From the NCBI RefSeq assembly GCF_049472135.1, contig NZ_JBMOVV010000002.1:1-64000 (forward strand): a DNA stretch of 64,000 nucleotides. The letters are read 5' to 3'. This DNA comes from Arcobacter_B sp049472135 (lineage in GTDB: Bacteria; Campylobacterota; Campylobacteria; Campylobacterales; Arcobacteraceae). Shown piece after piece: positions 36,566 through 45,659 of the stretch (positions are counted from its first letter, which is position 1; every line of letters begins with the position of its first letter). The notes beneath the pieces were generated by a model. That model did not search any database and was not told where the DNA came from. It worked only from the letters and a program-made list of their open reading frames with translations. The position numbers and the translations under genes are program-made.

Positions 36566-36598
36566 AAAAGGAAGCAAGAAATTGCTTCCTTTTTTTTT
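36566..36598 (+). terminator. Rho-independent terminator of rplM-rpsI
   Basis: Arms 36566-36577 (AAAAGGAAGCAA) and 36582-36593 (TTGCTTCCTTTT) with a GAAA tetraloop, followed by more T to 36598. Confidence 0.92.
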
Positions 36599-36622
36599 AT
36601 CACAATTTAAATACAATATCGT

Positions 36623-38140
36623 ATGAAAAAATTTAACTTACTATTCAAAACCATTATTACAAGTTTTATATTCATAAGCTTCGTATATTCTAGTACACTA
36701 AATATGTCAATTAGTTCAAGTCCAAGTAGACTTAACCCTATTTTATCAAATGATAGTGCTAGTTCTCAAGTATCAGGATGGCTTTTTAATGGATTATTTA
36801 AATATGACAAAGATGGTAATCCTACTGTTGATTTAGCTAAATCATATAAATTTGAAACACCAACAAAACTAATTATAAAACTAAGAGAAAATGTTCTTTG
36901 GCATGATAAAGAAAAATTCACTTCAAAAGATGTAATCTTTACTTATGAGCAGATTATCTCTCCAAAAGTTTTCACTTCAATTAAATCAAATTTTAAACTT
37001 GTTGATAGTGTAAAAGCTTTAGATAAATACACAATAGAAGTTATTTATAAAAAACCATATTTTAAAGCATTAGAAACATGGATGGTTGGAGTTCTACCAT
37101 ATCATTTACTAAAAGATGAAAAAGATTTAATGACTAGCAATTTTAATAAAAAGCCAATTGGTACTGGTCCATATAAAATAGATAGCTTTAAAACAGGTTC
37201 TGATATAAAACTATATGCAAATGATGATTATTTTGAAGGAAGACCAAAAATTGATGAAATCTCTTTTAAATTTTTACCTGATACAAATACTTCATTTCTG
37301 TTCTTAAAACAAAAAAAATTAGATATCGCAGGACTTACTCCTATTCAAGTTGATAGACAAATAAATGATGACTTTAAAAACAATTTCAAAATTATTGAGA
37401 GTCAAAGTTTTTCATACTCATATTTAGGGTTTAATTTAAATCATGAAAAGTTTAAAAACAAAAAAATAAGAGAAGCTATATCTTTAGCTATTGATAAACA
37501 AGAGTTAGTAGATATTCTTTTCTTTGGACACGGACAAGTTTGTAATGGACCTTTTCTACCAGGTAGTTTTGCATATAATAATGAAGTTAAAAGTACTACA
37601 AATATAAATAAATCAATTGAGATTTTAAAGTCACTTGGTTTTAATAAAAAAAATCCCTTTACTTTTGAAGTAATTACAAATACTGGAAATGATATTAGGA
37701 TAAATGCAGCTCAAATTCTTCAATACCAACTTGCAAAAGCTGGTATAAAAATGAAGATTAGAGTTATGGAGTGGCAAGCTTTTTTAAATACAGTTGTACA
37801 TCCAAGAAATTTTGAAGCAGTTTTACTTGGTTGGAGTTTAGCTTTAATGCCTGATGCTTACCCTCTTTGGCATAGTGATTCTACAAAGATAGGAAGATTT
37901 AATCTTGTAGGATATAAAAATAAAGAAGTAGACAGTTTAATAGAGCAAGGCTCAATAACTGTAAATAGGGAAGAGTTAGGTAAAATCTATAGAAAAATAT
38001 TTAAAATTATTGCCAATGATTTGCCTTATATTTTCTTATATATACCAAACTCGATTACTGTTGTAAATAAAGATATTAAAAATGTAGAACCAGCTTTTAT
38101 TGGTATTACACATAACCAAAAAGATTGGATAAAGGAATAA
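36623..38140 (+). CDS. Peptide/nickel-type ABC substrate-binding protein
   Basis: 505-residue family-5 extracellular solute-binding protein (SBP_bac_5, as in OppA/DppA/NikA). Signal peptide about 1-23. Family marks are SSPSRLNPILSNDSASSQV, the FNGLFKYDKDGNP strand, VLWHDKEKFTSKDVIFTYE and the middle LSLAIDKQELVD-like helix (EAISLAIDKQELVDILF). Ligand cannot be told from sequence. No permease or ATPase gene adjoins it; the only partner is a HAD phosphatase six bases downstream, so it probably works with a transporter encoded elsewhere. Confidence 0.88.
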   Translation: MKKFNLLFKTIITSFIFISFVYSSTLNMSISSSPSRLNPILSNDSASSQVSGWLFNGLFKYDKDGNPTVDLAKSYKFETPTKLIIKLRENVLWHDKEKFTSKDVIFTYEQIISPKVFTSIKSNFKLVDSVKALDKYTIEVIYKKPYFKALETWMVGVLPYHLLKDEKDLMTSNFNKKPIGTGPYKIDSFKTGSDIKLYANDDYFEGRPKIDEISFKFLPDTNTSFLFLKQKKLDIAGLTPIQVDRQINDDFKNNFKIIESQSFSYSYLGFNLNHEKFKNKKIREAISLAIDKQELVDILFFGHGQVCNGPFLPGSFAYNNEVKSTTNINKSIEILKSLGFNKKNPFTFEVITNTGNDIRINAAQILQYQLAKAGIKMKIRVMEWQAFLNTVVHPRNFEAVLLGWSLALMPDAYPLWHSDSTKIGRFNLVGYKNKEVDSLIEQGSITVNREELGKIYRKIFKIIANDLPYIFLYIPNSITVVNKDIKNVEPAFIGITHNQKDWIKE

Positions 38141-38146
38141 ATATAA

Positions 38147-38806
38147 ATGAATAAAGATACTATCATACTATTTGATTTAGATGGGACATTAATAGATTCA
38201 ACAGATGCAATTATTGGATGTTTTTATCACTCATTTGAAGAATTAGAATTTGATTTTAAAGGAACAACACAAGATATTAAAGATCTTATTGGTTATCCAT
38301 TAGATGTAATGTATGTGAACCTTGGTGTACAAGATGATAAAAAATGGGATTTTGTTGATTCTTATAAAAATAAATATAGAGAAATTTCAAAAGAACAAAC
38401 TTATCTTTTAGAAAATGCTATTGAAGCGGTACAATATGCTGCTTCTTATGCAAGGGTTTCAGTTGTAACAACAAAGACAAGAATGTACACTATTCCATTA
38501 TTAGAGAACTTAAATATCAATCATCATTTTGAAATAGTAACAGGAAGAGAAAATGTTGAGAATCCAAAACCACATCCTGAGCCTATTAATATTACATTGG
38601 AACAGATGAACTATGATAAAAATAGCCATGATGTTTGGATGATTGGAGATACAAAACTTGATTTAATAGCAGCAAATGAAGCAAATATTAAAAGTGTTGG
38701 TGTTTTATGTGGATATGGAAAGAAAGAAGAACTCTCTTTATATACAAACTATATACAATCTAATGCTTTTGAAGCTGTAAAATTTATAAAAGAGCAAAAA
38801 AATTAA
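38147..38806 (+). CDS. HAD-superfamily phosphatase
   Basis: 219-residue haloacid-dehalogenase hydrolase of the phosphoglycolate phosphatase/PpaX-like subgroup. Motif I is ILFDLDGTLIDST (nucleophile D and acid D), motif II is VVTTKTR with the threonine, the lysine lies in ENPKPHPEP and motif III is MIGDTKLDLIAA. A helical cap (about 15-85) sits between motifs I and II. The substrate is unknown; phosphoglycolate or a small sugar phosphate is likely. Co-transcribed with the binding-protein gene. A U-rich hairpin overlaps its stop. Confidence 0.88.
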   Translation: MNKDTIILFDLDGTLIDSTDAIIGCFYHSFEELEFDFKGTTQDIKDLIGYPLDVMYVNLGVQDDKKWDFVDSYKNKYREISKEQTYLLENAIEAVQYAASYARVSVVTTKTRMYTIPLLENLNINHHFEIVTGRENVENPKPHPEPINITLEQMNYDKNSHDVWMIGDTKLDLIAANEANIKSVGVLCGYGKKEELSLYTNYIQSNAFEAVKFIKEQKN

Positions 38807-38818
38807 TTTTTTTTGCTC
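38792..38818 (+). terminator. A/T-rich hairpin at the end of the HAD gene
   Basis: 11-bp stem GAGCAAAAAAA (38792-38802) with TTTTTTTGCTC (38808-38818) across the stop codon. Low stem GC makes it a weak terminator, but position fits. Confidence 0.5.
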
Positions 38819-39191
38819 AAAAACTACTAATTCTTAAAGAAACCAAACTTATTTTTAACTTAATTTTTTAAACTAATACACTATTTCTACATAAATTTAA
38901 GATATAATTCCTATAATTTAGATACGAAATAATAATATTTGCCAACTTATTGTAAAAGACCATAAAATAAGACCTTTAATATTTTATAACTTTTAAAATA
39001 ACATTTAATTTATTATTTTTAAGTTCTAATTATTAGTAAAATACTAGTGTTTAAAAAATTTAAAAGTGTTTAGATAAGTTACATATTAGCCTTATTCAAA
39101 CTTAATGAAAGTACATTCTAAGTTAAAAGTATGTATAATACAAAAGACTAATTAAATTTTTTAAGTCAAATTTAATATTTAAGGAGCCACT
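38819..39191 (+). other. Gene-free leader region of porCDAB
   Basis: About 370 bases, very A/T-rich, with no supported gene. A TATAAT at 39134-39139 preceded by TG (ATGTATAAT) is a candidate -10, and AAGGAG lies just before the porC ATG. The length suggests upstream regulator sites, but I see no clear inverted repeat. Confidence 0.5.
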
Positions 39192-39755
39192 ATGTTAGAA
39201 ATTAGATGGCATAGCCGAGCAGGTCAAGGTGCTGTTACTGGAGCAAAAGGACTTGGTTCGATTGTTGCACAATCTGGAAAAGAAGTACAAGCTTTTGCCT
39301 TTTATGGTTCAGCAAAAAGAGGTGCGTCTATGACTGCCTACAATAGAATTGATGATAAAGTTATTTTAAATCACGAAAAATTTATGAGTCCTGACTATGT
39401 ATTTATTTTAGATCCAGGATTAGCATTTACTGATGACATTACTGCTAATGGTAAAGATACAACAAAATATATTATTACTACACACCTTAGCAAACAAGAG
39501 TTAATTGATTCAGTTCCTGAATTACAAGGAATTGAAGATAGAGTATACATTTTAGACTGTCTACAAATTGCAAGAGATACAATTGGTAGAGCTATTCCAA
39601 ATACACCAATGTTAGGTGCATTTATGAAAGTTAGCGGAATGTATGAATTAGAGTTCTTTAAAGAAGCAATGAAAGGGGTATTAAAAAAATTACCTCAAAA
39701 TATTATTGATGCTAATATGATTGCAATCCAAAGAGCTTACGACGAAGTTCACTAA
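39192..39755 (+). CDS. porC: Pyruvate:ferredoxin oxidoreductase gamma subunit
   Basis: 187-residue gamma (catalytic-interface) subunit of the four-part 2-oxoacid oxidoreductase that turns pyruvate into acetyl-CoA while reducing a low-potential carrier. WHSRAGQGAVTGAKGLG is the family opening, and FYGSAKRGASMTAYNRI and IPNTPMLGAFMK follow. ATG with AAGGAG eight bases upstream. First gene of porCDAB, in the gamma-delta-alpha-beta order typical of Campylobacterota. The complex serves microaerobic carbon entry and, in autotrophic relatives, the reverse TCA cycle. Confidence 0.95.
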   Translation: MLEIRWHSRAGQGAVTGAKGLGSIVAQSGKEVQAFAFYGSAKRGASMTAYNRIDDKVILNHEKFMSPDYVFILDPGLAFTDDITANGKDTTKYIITTHLSKQELIDSVPELQGIEDRVYILDCLQIARDTIGRAIPNTPMLGAFMKVSGMYELEFFKEAMKGVLKKLPQNIIDANMIAIQRAYDEVH

Positions 39756-39765
39756 AGGATAAGAT

Positions 39766-40179
39766 ATGAGTAAACCAATTAATGAAATGGGATGGGATGA
39801 GCTAGTACCAGGTGCTGCTTTATATACATTCGAAGGTGATGTTGATTACAACATTGCTGATATTCAACCAGAAGAAAGAAACTATTCTGAAACAAGTTCA
39901 AAAAGCATGTCAGTAGGTGACTGGAGAGTTATTAAGCCAGTATGGAATTCTGAAACATGTATTGACTGTCAAAACTGTTGGGTATTCTGTCCGGATACTT
40001 CAATCATCGCTAGAAATAAAGAGATGAAAGGTGTTGATTACGAACACTGTAAGGGATGTGGTTTATGTGTAAGTGTATGTCCTACAAATCCAAAATCTTT
40101 ATTAATGTTCAACGAATATGAAACAGTTGAAGATGCACTTGCTAAATGGCCAGAGAAGAAAAAAAGAGGTGAAAAGTAA
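39766..40179 (+). CDS. porD: Pyruvate:ferredoxin oxidoreductase delta subunit
   Basis: 137-residue ferredoxin-like subunit carrying two [4Fe-4S] clusters: CIDCQNCWVFCPD and CKGCGLCVSVCPT, each a complete CxxCxxC-x3-C-P motif. It passes electrons from the catalytic subunits to ferredoxin or flavodoxin. About 55 residues precede the cluster domain, longer than in minimal delta subunits. Ten bases after porC; its stop overlaps the porA start by one base. Confidence 0.95.
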   Translation: MSKPINEMGWDELVPGAALYTFEGDVDYNIADIQPEERNYSETSSKSMSVGDWRVIKPVWNSETCIDCQNCWVFCPDTSIIARNKEMKGVDYEHCKGCGLCVSVCPTNPKSLLMFNEYETVEDALAKWPEKKKRGEK

Positions 40180-41414
40180 TGAATAGTAGAATTATGGAAT
40201 TAAACGAGGTAGAAGTTTGGGATGGAAACATGGCAAACTCTCAAGCTTTAAGACAAGCTGACGTTGATGTAGTTGCTGCTTATCCTATTACTCCTTCAAC
40301 TGCAACAGTAGAAAACTATGCAATGTTCCACGCGAACGGATACATTGATGGTGAAGTTATTATGACTGAGTCTGAGCATGCTGCAATGTCAGGATGTATC
40401 GGTGCTGGTGCTGCTGGTGGTAGAGTTGCGACTGCAACATCTTCTCAAGGTTTAGCACTTATGATTGAAACTTTATACCAAGCATCAGGTATGAGAATTC
40501 CAGTTGTATTATGTCTTGTAAATAGAGCTTTAGCTGCACCTCTTAACGTAAATGGAGACCACTCTGATTTATATTTAACAAGAGATTGTGGATGGGTATC
40601 AATTGACGCATTTAACCCACAACAAGCTTACGATATGACTTTAATGTCATTTAAAATTTCTGAGCATCCAGCTGTTAGGTTACCAGTAATTTCTAACCAA
40701 GATGGATTCATGACTTCACATACGGCACAAAATGTGACTCCTTTAAAAGATGAAGTAGCTGCGAAATTCGTAGGTGAGTATACTAAAGTTAATGCATTAT
40801 TAGACTTTGATAAACCTGTAACACATGGTGTACAAACTGAGCAAGATTGGCACTTTGAGCACAAAGCTAAACAACATGCTGCATTAATGGCATCAAAAGA
40901 TGTTGTTGAAGAAATTTTTGCAGAATTCAAAGAATTAACTGGAAGAGAATACAAATTAGTTGAATCTTATGGTATGGAAGATGCAGAAGTAGCAATCGTA
41001 TGTTTAGGTTCAACATATGAAACTGCAATGATTGCAATTGATCAATTAAGAGAAGAAGGTATTAAAGCTGGTGTTGTTGCACCTAGATTATTTAGACCTT
41101 TCCCACTAGAAGAAGTAGCTGCAAAATTACAAAATGTAAAAGCAGTAGCTTGTATGGATAGATCAGCTCCTGGTGGAACTGTTGGTGCATTATACAATGA
41201 AATATCTGGTGCATTATTCAACACACCTGCAAGACCATTATTATCTAACTTAATCTACGGATTAGGTGGTAGAGATATGACTGTTGCAGGATTAAAAGAT
41301 ATCTTTAGAACATTAGATAAAGAAGCAAAAGACGGTAAATTATCAGGTAACATCCAAAGATTAATTGGTGTTAGAGGTCCTGAATTAAGCTTCTACAATG
41401 TGGAAGGAAAATAA
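40179..41414 (+). CDS. porA: Pyruvate:ferredoxin oxidoreductase alpha subunit
   Basis: 411-residue alpha subunit that binds the pyrimidine side of thiamine diphosphate. AYPITPSTATVENYAMF, the EHAAMSGCIGAGAAGGRVATATSSQGL region (residues about 63-90, split motifs TESEHAAM and GRVATATSSQG) and GDHSDLYLTRDCGW mark it. Domain order matches the family. It overlaps porD by one base and precedes porB by two bases. Confidence 0.95.
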   Translation: MNSRIMELNEVEVWDGNMANSQALRQADVDVVAAYPITPSTATVENYAMFHANGYIDGEVIMTESEHAAMSGCIGAGAAGGRVATATSSQGLALMIETLYQASGMRIPVVLCLVNRALAAPLNVNGDHSDLYLTRDCGWVSIDAFNPQQAYDMTLMSFKISEHPAVRLPVISNQDGFMTSHTAQNVTPLKDEVAAKFVGEYTKVNALLDFDKPVTHGVQTEQDWHFEHKAKQHAALMASKDVVEEIFAEFKELTGREYKLVESYGMEDAEVAIVCLGSTYETAMIAIDQLREEGIKAGVVAPRLFRPFPLEEVAAKLQNVKAVACMDRSAPGGTVGALYNEISGALFNTPARPLLSNLIYGLGGRDMTVAGLKDIFRTLDKEAKDGKLSGNIQRLIGVRGPELSFYNVEGK

Positions 41415-41416
41415 AT

Positions 41417-42373
41417 ATGAGTACACAAAAAGTAATTAAAAACTTAAAAACGTTTTCAACAGCAGCAGAGAGATTTGAAGGTTCACACCTTCTATGTCCT
41501 GGTTGTGCTCACTCTATTATCGTAAGAGAAGTTTTAAATGCAACTAATGACAACTTAGTTGTATCTGCTTCAACTGGATGTTTAGAAGTTTGTACAGCAA
41601 TTTACCCTCATACTTCATGGGACTGTTCATGGATTCATATCGGTTTTGAAAACTCTTCAACTGCAATGGCAGGTGTTGAGACTATGAACAAAGCATTAAG
41701 AAACAAAGGTAGAATTTCTGCTGATGAGCCACAACCAAAGTTTGTAACATTTGGTGGAGATGGTTCTACTTATGATATTGGTTTCCAATGGATTTCAGGA
41801 TGTTTTGAAAGAGGACATGACTTCATGTACGTTTGTTTAGATAACGAAGTATATGCTAATACAGGTGGGCAAAGATCTTCTTCAACTCCTATTGGTTCTT
41901 CTACTACAACAGCTCCTGCTGGTTCTCACTCTTATGGTGAGAAAAGACAGAAGAAAGATATCGTATCTATTATGGCAGCTCACGGTGCTCCTTATGTTGC
42001 ACAAGTTGCTCCAAATAAATGGAAAGATATGGTTAAGAAAATCCAAAGAGGATTTGATACAGAAGGTCCTGTATTTATCAATGCAATGTCTGCTTGTACA
42101 ACTGAGTGGAAATTCGCACCAAACCAAACTATTGAAGTTTCTGATTTAGCAGTTGATTCATTAGTTTTCCCATTATATGAAATCATTGATGGAAGAGAAT
42201 TAAACATCACTTATAGACCTAAAAATGTAATTCCAGTAAGAGATTATTTAGGTGCACAACCAAGATTTAAACACTTATTCAAACCTGAAAATGAATACTT
42301 AATTGAAGAGTGGCAAAAAAGAATTGATGAGAGATGGGCATTCTTACAAAAAAGAGAAGAAATTAGAATGTAA
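41417..42373 (+). CDS. porB: Pyruvate:ferredoxin oxidoreductase beta subunit
   Basis: 318-residue beta subunit that binds the diphosphate of thiamine diphosphate through Mg. The motif begins GGDGSTYDIGFQW and ends LDNEVYANTGGQRSS. Cysteines in CPGCAHS near residue 29, in GCLEVC and in SACTTEW can hold the [4Fe-4S] cluster usual in this subunit. Last gene of the operon; a hairpin follows ten bases after the stop. Confidence 0.95.
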   Translation: MSTQKVIKNLKTFSTAAERFEGSHLLCPGCAHSIIVREVLNATNDNLVVSASTGCLEVCTAIYPHTSWDCSWIHIGFENSSTAMAGVETMNKALRNKGRISADEPQPKFVTFGGDGSTYDIGFQWISGCFERGHDFMYVCLDNEVYANTGGQRSSSTPIGSSTTTAPAGSHSYGEKRQKKDIVSIMAAHGAPYVAQVAPNKWKDMVKKIQRGFDTEGPVFINAMSACTTEWKFAPNQTIEVSDLAVDSLVFPLYEIIDGRELNITYRPKNVIPVRDYLGAQPRFKHLFKPENEYLIEEWQKRIDERWAFLQKREEIRM

Positions 42374-42382
42374 TTTCTCGCT

Positions 42383-42413
42383 TGCTCTAGAAAGGCTCCT
42401 TTTTTCTAGGGCA
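42383..42413 (+). terminator. Hairpin after porB
   Basis: 11-bp stem with one G-U (TGCTCTAGAAA at 42383-42393, TTTCTAGGGCA at 42403-42413). The T run is in the loop and right arm, not after it, so it is a probable but atypical terminator or 3'-stability hairpin. Confidence 0.5.
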
Positions 42414-42461
42414 GCATAATATAAATATTATTACAATATTGACTTAATACTAACATAAACG

Positions 42462-42515
42462 ATATAAACCTACAAATCCATTTTTCGCTTCCTTCTTTGG
42501 ATTTGAGGTTTATAT
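42462..42515 (+). promoter_or_regulatory. Conserved-loop stem-loop upstream of tctC
   Basis: Arms 42462-42480 and 42498-42515 give 18 base pairs with one bulged A. The 17-base loop is TTTTTCGCTTCCTTCTT. A second stem-loop with a different stem but nearly the same loop lies at 48602-48660, before the AbrB-type permease gene. Conserved loop with unlike stem is what a protein- or RNA-binding element would show. Confidence 0.65.
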
Positions 42516-42555
42516 AATAAATCTTTAAAATTCCCTATTTTTTTATTACAATTTT

Positions 42556-42571
42556 ATTTTTCTTACATTTT
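42556..42571 (+). promoter_or_regulatory. 16-base motif shared with the permease upstream region
   Basis: ATTTTTCTTACATTTT occurs here, just before a TAAAAT -10-like box of tctC, and again at 48501-48516. It may be a binding site for the OmpR-type regulator encoded at 45660. Its low complexity weakens the case. Confidence 0.4.
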
Positions 42572-42613
42572 TTTCACCTAAACTTAAAATATATAAAACG
42601 AAAAGGATAGAAA

Positions 42614-43585
42614 ATGAAAAATATAGCTACGAAATTTTGTAAAAGTTTAACTATCGCAGGAATGCTTGTTGCAGGAAGTGCTACAGCTACACTTGCTTCT
42701 ACAGTTGACAAGGTTCACTTTTTAATTCCAGGTGGTGCTGGTGGTGGTTGGGATGGAACTGCTAGAGGTGTTGGAGAGGCACTTAAAAACTCAAATTTAG
42801 TAAAAGAAACATCATTTGAAAATATGTCAGGTGGTGGAGGTGGTAAAGCCATCGCTTACTTAATTGAGACAGCAGCAAAACAACAAGATACTTTAATGGT
42901 AAATTCAACTCCAATTGTAATTAGATCATTACAAGGTGTTTTCCCTCAATCATTTAGAGATTTAACTTTAGTTTCTTCTGTTGTTGCTGATTATGGTGCA
43001 TTAGTTGTTAAAACTGATTCTAAATACAAAACTTGGGCAGATGTAAAAGCTGAGTTTGATAAAAACCCAAGAAAAGTAAAAATTGCAGGTGGAAGTTCAA
43101 GAGGTTCTATGGACCACTTAGTTGCTGCACAAGTATTTAAAGCAGCTGGTGGAAATCCAATTTCTGTAAGATATGTTGCTTATGATGCAGGAGGAAAAGC
43201 TCTTGCAGGACTTTTAACTGGTGAAGTAGATGTACTTTCAACTGGACTTGGAGAGGTTCTTGAAAAACATAAAAAAGGTGAAGTAAGAATTATTGGTATT
43301 ACTGCAAATGAAGATATCGATGGAATCCCAAGCTTTAAAGGTATGGGTGTAGATGCTTACTTTGCTAACTGGAGAGGATTCTTTGCTGCACCAAACTTAC
43401 CACAAGAAAAAGTTGATGCATTTGCAGCTACTTTAGAAAAAATGTATGACACAAAAGAGTGGGAAGATGTGAGAAAAAGAAATGGATGGACTAACCTTTA
43501 TCAACCAAAAGAAGAGTTTACTACTTTCTTAGAAAAACAAGAAAAAATCATCTCTTCTTTAATGAAAGAAATGGGGTTTCTATAA
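42614..43585 (+). CDS. tctC: TctC-type tripartite tricarboxylate binding protein
   Basis: 323-residue periplasmic receptor of the BUG family, which feeds TctAB transporters with citrate or other carboxylates. Signal peptide about 1-28 (ATATLA). Family features are VHFLIPGGAGGGWDGTARGV, the NMSGGGGGKA loop, AGGSSRGSMDHL and GLLTGEVDVLSTGLGEVL. AAGGA precedes the ATG. It heads a tctC-tctB-tctA operon followed by a two-component system. The exact carboxylate cannot be read from sequence. Confidence 0.93.
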   Translation: MKNIATKFCKSLTIAGMLVAGSATATLASTVDKVHFLIPGGAGGGWDGTARGVGEALKNSNLVKETSFENMSGGGGGKAIAYLIETAAKQQDTLMVNSTPIVIRSLQGVFPQSFRDLTLVSSVVADYGALVVKTDSKYKTWADVKAEFDKNPRKVKIAGGSSRGSMDHLVAAQVFKAAGGNPISVRYVAYDAGGKALAGLLTGEVDVLSTGLGEVLEKHKKGEVRIIGITANEDIDGIPSFKGMGVDAYFANWRGFFAAPNLPQEKVDAFAATLEKMYDTKEWEDVRKRNGWTNLYQPKEEFTTFLEKQEKIISSLMKEMGFL

Positions 43586-43627
43586 GATAAGTAGAGAGTA
43601 ATCTCTGCTTATATGAAAGGATTTATT

Positions 43628-44113
43628 ATGACGAAAAATTCAATAGGAGCAATATTCTTTTTAGTTTTTTCATGTTTTTATTTCTACAATGTATTTAACA
43701 TAAAAAAGATGCCAGGTTCACAATTTGAAGTAATGACAGCTTCTACTTTCCCTTTTTATATAGGAGTTGCAGGAATTGTTATCTCAATACTTATTCTAAT
43801 TTTTTCAATAGTTAAAAAAGATGAAGATGTACTATCACTATCTTATCTTAAAACTTTAGATTTTAAAACAACTGCATTATTTATAGTTGCGATGATTTTC
43901 TATGGGTTTACTATTAGAACTTTAGGATTTATTATAGCTACGATTATCTTCTTAGCACTTGGTTTTTTAATATTAAAAGAGAGAAATTTAAAGAGAATAT
44001 TTTTAATTTCAGTTGGTGTGTCTGTAGGGTTTTATTTAATACTAAACAATCTATTAGGTGTATATATTGACCCAGGAATGATTTTTGATGCCATAGCAGG
44101 AGGTGAATCATGA
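43628..44113 (+). CDS. tctB: TctB-type small permease subunit
   Basis: 161-residue membrane protein with four spans, the usual shape of TctB: MTKNSIGAIFFLVFSCFYFY first, then the second pair around 80-130. I start at ATG 43628, which has AAAGGA seven bases upstream; an ATG five codons earlier (43613) lacks a site. TctB is needed with TctA for transport. Its stop overlaps the tctA start by four bases. Confidence 0.9.
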   Translation: MTKNSIGAIFFLVFSCFYFYNVFNIKKMPGSQFEVMTASTFPFYIGVAGIVISILILIFSIVKKDEDVLSLSYLKTLDFKTTALFIVAMIFYGFTIRTLGFIIATIIFLALGFLILKERNLKRIFLISVGVSVGFYLILNNLLGVYIDPGMIFDAIAGGES

Positions 44114-45630
44114 TGGATGGTGTATTACAAGGGGTTGGTACTGCCCTTTCAGGTTACAATATATTTATGGTTGCAATTGGTTGTTTTGCTGGTACATTTA
44201 TTGGTATGCTTCCAGGATTAGGTCCTATTTCAGCTATTGCACTTATGATTCCAATCACTTACGGTATGGATCCAGCTTCTGGACTTATCTTAATTGCTGG
44301 TGTTTATTATGGTGCTATTTTTGGTGGTTCAACTTCATCAATTCTAATCAATGCCCCAGGTGTTGCAGGAACGGTTGCAAGTTCATTTGATGGTTACCCA
44401 ATGGCTAAAAAAGGTCAAGCAGGTAAAGCATTAGCAATTGCTGCTTATGCTTCATTTACAGGTGGAACAATCGCTGCTATTTTCTTATTATTTGCAGCAC
44501 CAGCACTTGCAAGTGTAAGTTTAAGTTTCCAGTCATCTGATTACTTTGCTTTAATGGTATTAGGTTTAACTGCTGTTGCTGCTTTTGCAGGAAAAGGAAA
44601 GTTTTTAAAAGCAGCAATTATGACTGTTTTTGGTCTAATGCTTGCAACTGTTGGAACAGATAGTGACTCAGGAATTGCAAGATTTACTTTTGGAAGATTA
44701 GATTTAATTGATGGTATTTCATTTCTACTTTTAGCTATGGCAGCATTTGCCTTATCTGAAGCACTTATGAATGTACTTGAAAATAAAGACCATTCTGATA
44801 AAGAAAAAGAAGAGTTAAAGAAGGACATTGGTTCACTTAAACTTACAAAAGAAGAAGTAAAAGAGATGGTTCCAACAGTTGGAAGATCTTCAGTTCTTGG
44901 TTTCTTTGTAGGTGTTCTTCCAGGAGCAGGTGCTACAATTGCTTCATTTTTAGCTTATGGAATGGAGAGAAGTTTTGCAAAAGCAAAAGAGAAACTTACA
45001 TTTGGAAAAGGAAATGTAAAAGGTTTAGCAGCTCCTGAGAGTGCAAATAATGCAGCATGTTCAGGTTCGTTTGTACCACTTTTAACTCTTGGTATTCCAG
45101 GAAGTGGAACAACTGCTATTATTTTAGGTGCTTTAATTTCGTATGGAATTCAACCAGGACCTACAATGTATGTTGATAACCCTGCCCTATTTTGGTCAGT
45201 AATTATCTCAATGTATATTGGAAATATTGTTCTTTTAATTTTAAATTTACCGTTAATTCCTTATATCGCTAAGTTATTAACATTACCAAGACAGCTGTTG
45301 TTACCACTTATTATATTCTTCTCATTAATTGGGGTTTATTTAGTGACATTTAACAACTTTGATATTTACATGATGACTATCTTTGCTGTTGTTGCATTGT
45401 TCTTAAGACTTATTGATTATCCTATGGCTCCAATGATTTTAGGATTTATCTTAGGTGGAATGATGGAAGACAATTTAAGAAGAGCACTTACTATTAGTGA
45501 TGGTTCATTATCATTTTTATGGGAAAGACCTATTACTTTAAGTATCTTAATAATTACTGTTCTTGTTTTATTTATGCCAGTAATTAGTGAGTTTTTCGCT
45601 AAAATGAAAGAAAAAAGAAAAGAGGCTTAA
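44110..45630 (+). CDS. tctA: TctA-type large permease subunit
   Basis: 506-residue membrane protein with about 11-12 spans. The duplicated core motifs GTFIGMLPGLGPISAIALM and GFFVGVLPGAGATIASFLAY are the TctA hallmark, with APESANNAACSGSFVPLLTL and GIPGSGTTAIILGAL between. A charged cytosolic loop (about 220-260) separates the halves. It is the channel subunit of the solute:cation symporter served by TctC. The end of the gene is inside a weak hairpin, which may lower expression of the following regulatory genes. Confidence 0.95.
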   Translation: MMDGVLQGVGTALSGYNIFMVAIGCFAGTFIGMLPGLGPISAIALMIPITYGMDPASGLILIAGVYYGAIFGGSTSSILINAPGVAGTVASSFDGYPMAKKGQAGKALAIAAYASFTGGTIAAIFLLFAAPALASVSLSFQSSDYFALMVLGLTAVAAFAGKGKFLKAAIMTVFGLMLATVGTDSDSGIARFTFGRLDLIDGISFLLLAMAAFALSEALMNVLENKDHSDKEKEELKKDIGSLKLTKEEVKEMVPTVGRSSVLGFFVGVLPGAGATIASFLAYGMERSFAKAKEKLTFGKGNVKGLAAPESANNAACSGSFVPLLTLGIPGSGTTAIILGALISYGIQPGPTMYVDNPALFWSVIISMYIGNIVLLILNLPLIPYIAKLLTLPRQLLLPLIIFFSLIGVYLVTFNNFDIYMMTIFAVVALFLRLIDYPMAPMILGFILGGMMEDNLRRALTISDGSLSFLWERPITLSILIITVLVLFMPVISEFFAKMKEKRKEA

Positions 45631-45642
45631 TAGCTTCTTTTT
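45620..45642 (+). terminator. Weak hairpin at the end of tctA
   Basis: AAGAGGCT (45620-45627) pairs with AGCTTCTT (45632-45639) through eight positions with one G-U, then TTTC follows. It covers the tctA stop and could partly end transcription before the regulator gene. Confidence 0.4.
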
Positions 45643-45659
45643 CTTAACATGGATTTATC

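Noticed and set aside
41853..42149. 98-codon forward frame inside porB
   Set aside because: Leucine-rich shadow frame of porB, which has full cofactor motifs and conserved length.
42462..42613. Sigma-54 promoter before tctC
   Set aside because: No TGGCAC-N5-TTGC-like pair is found; a TAAAAT -10-like box is closer to the gene.
44103..44390. 95-codon tryptophan- and cysteine-rich frame at the start of tctA
   Set aside because: Out-of-frame shadow of tctA, which has its own start coupled to tctB and intact family motifs.
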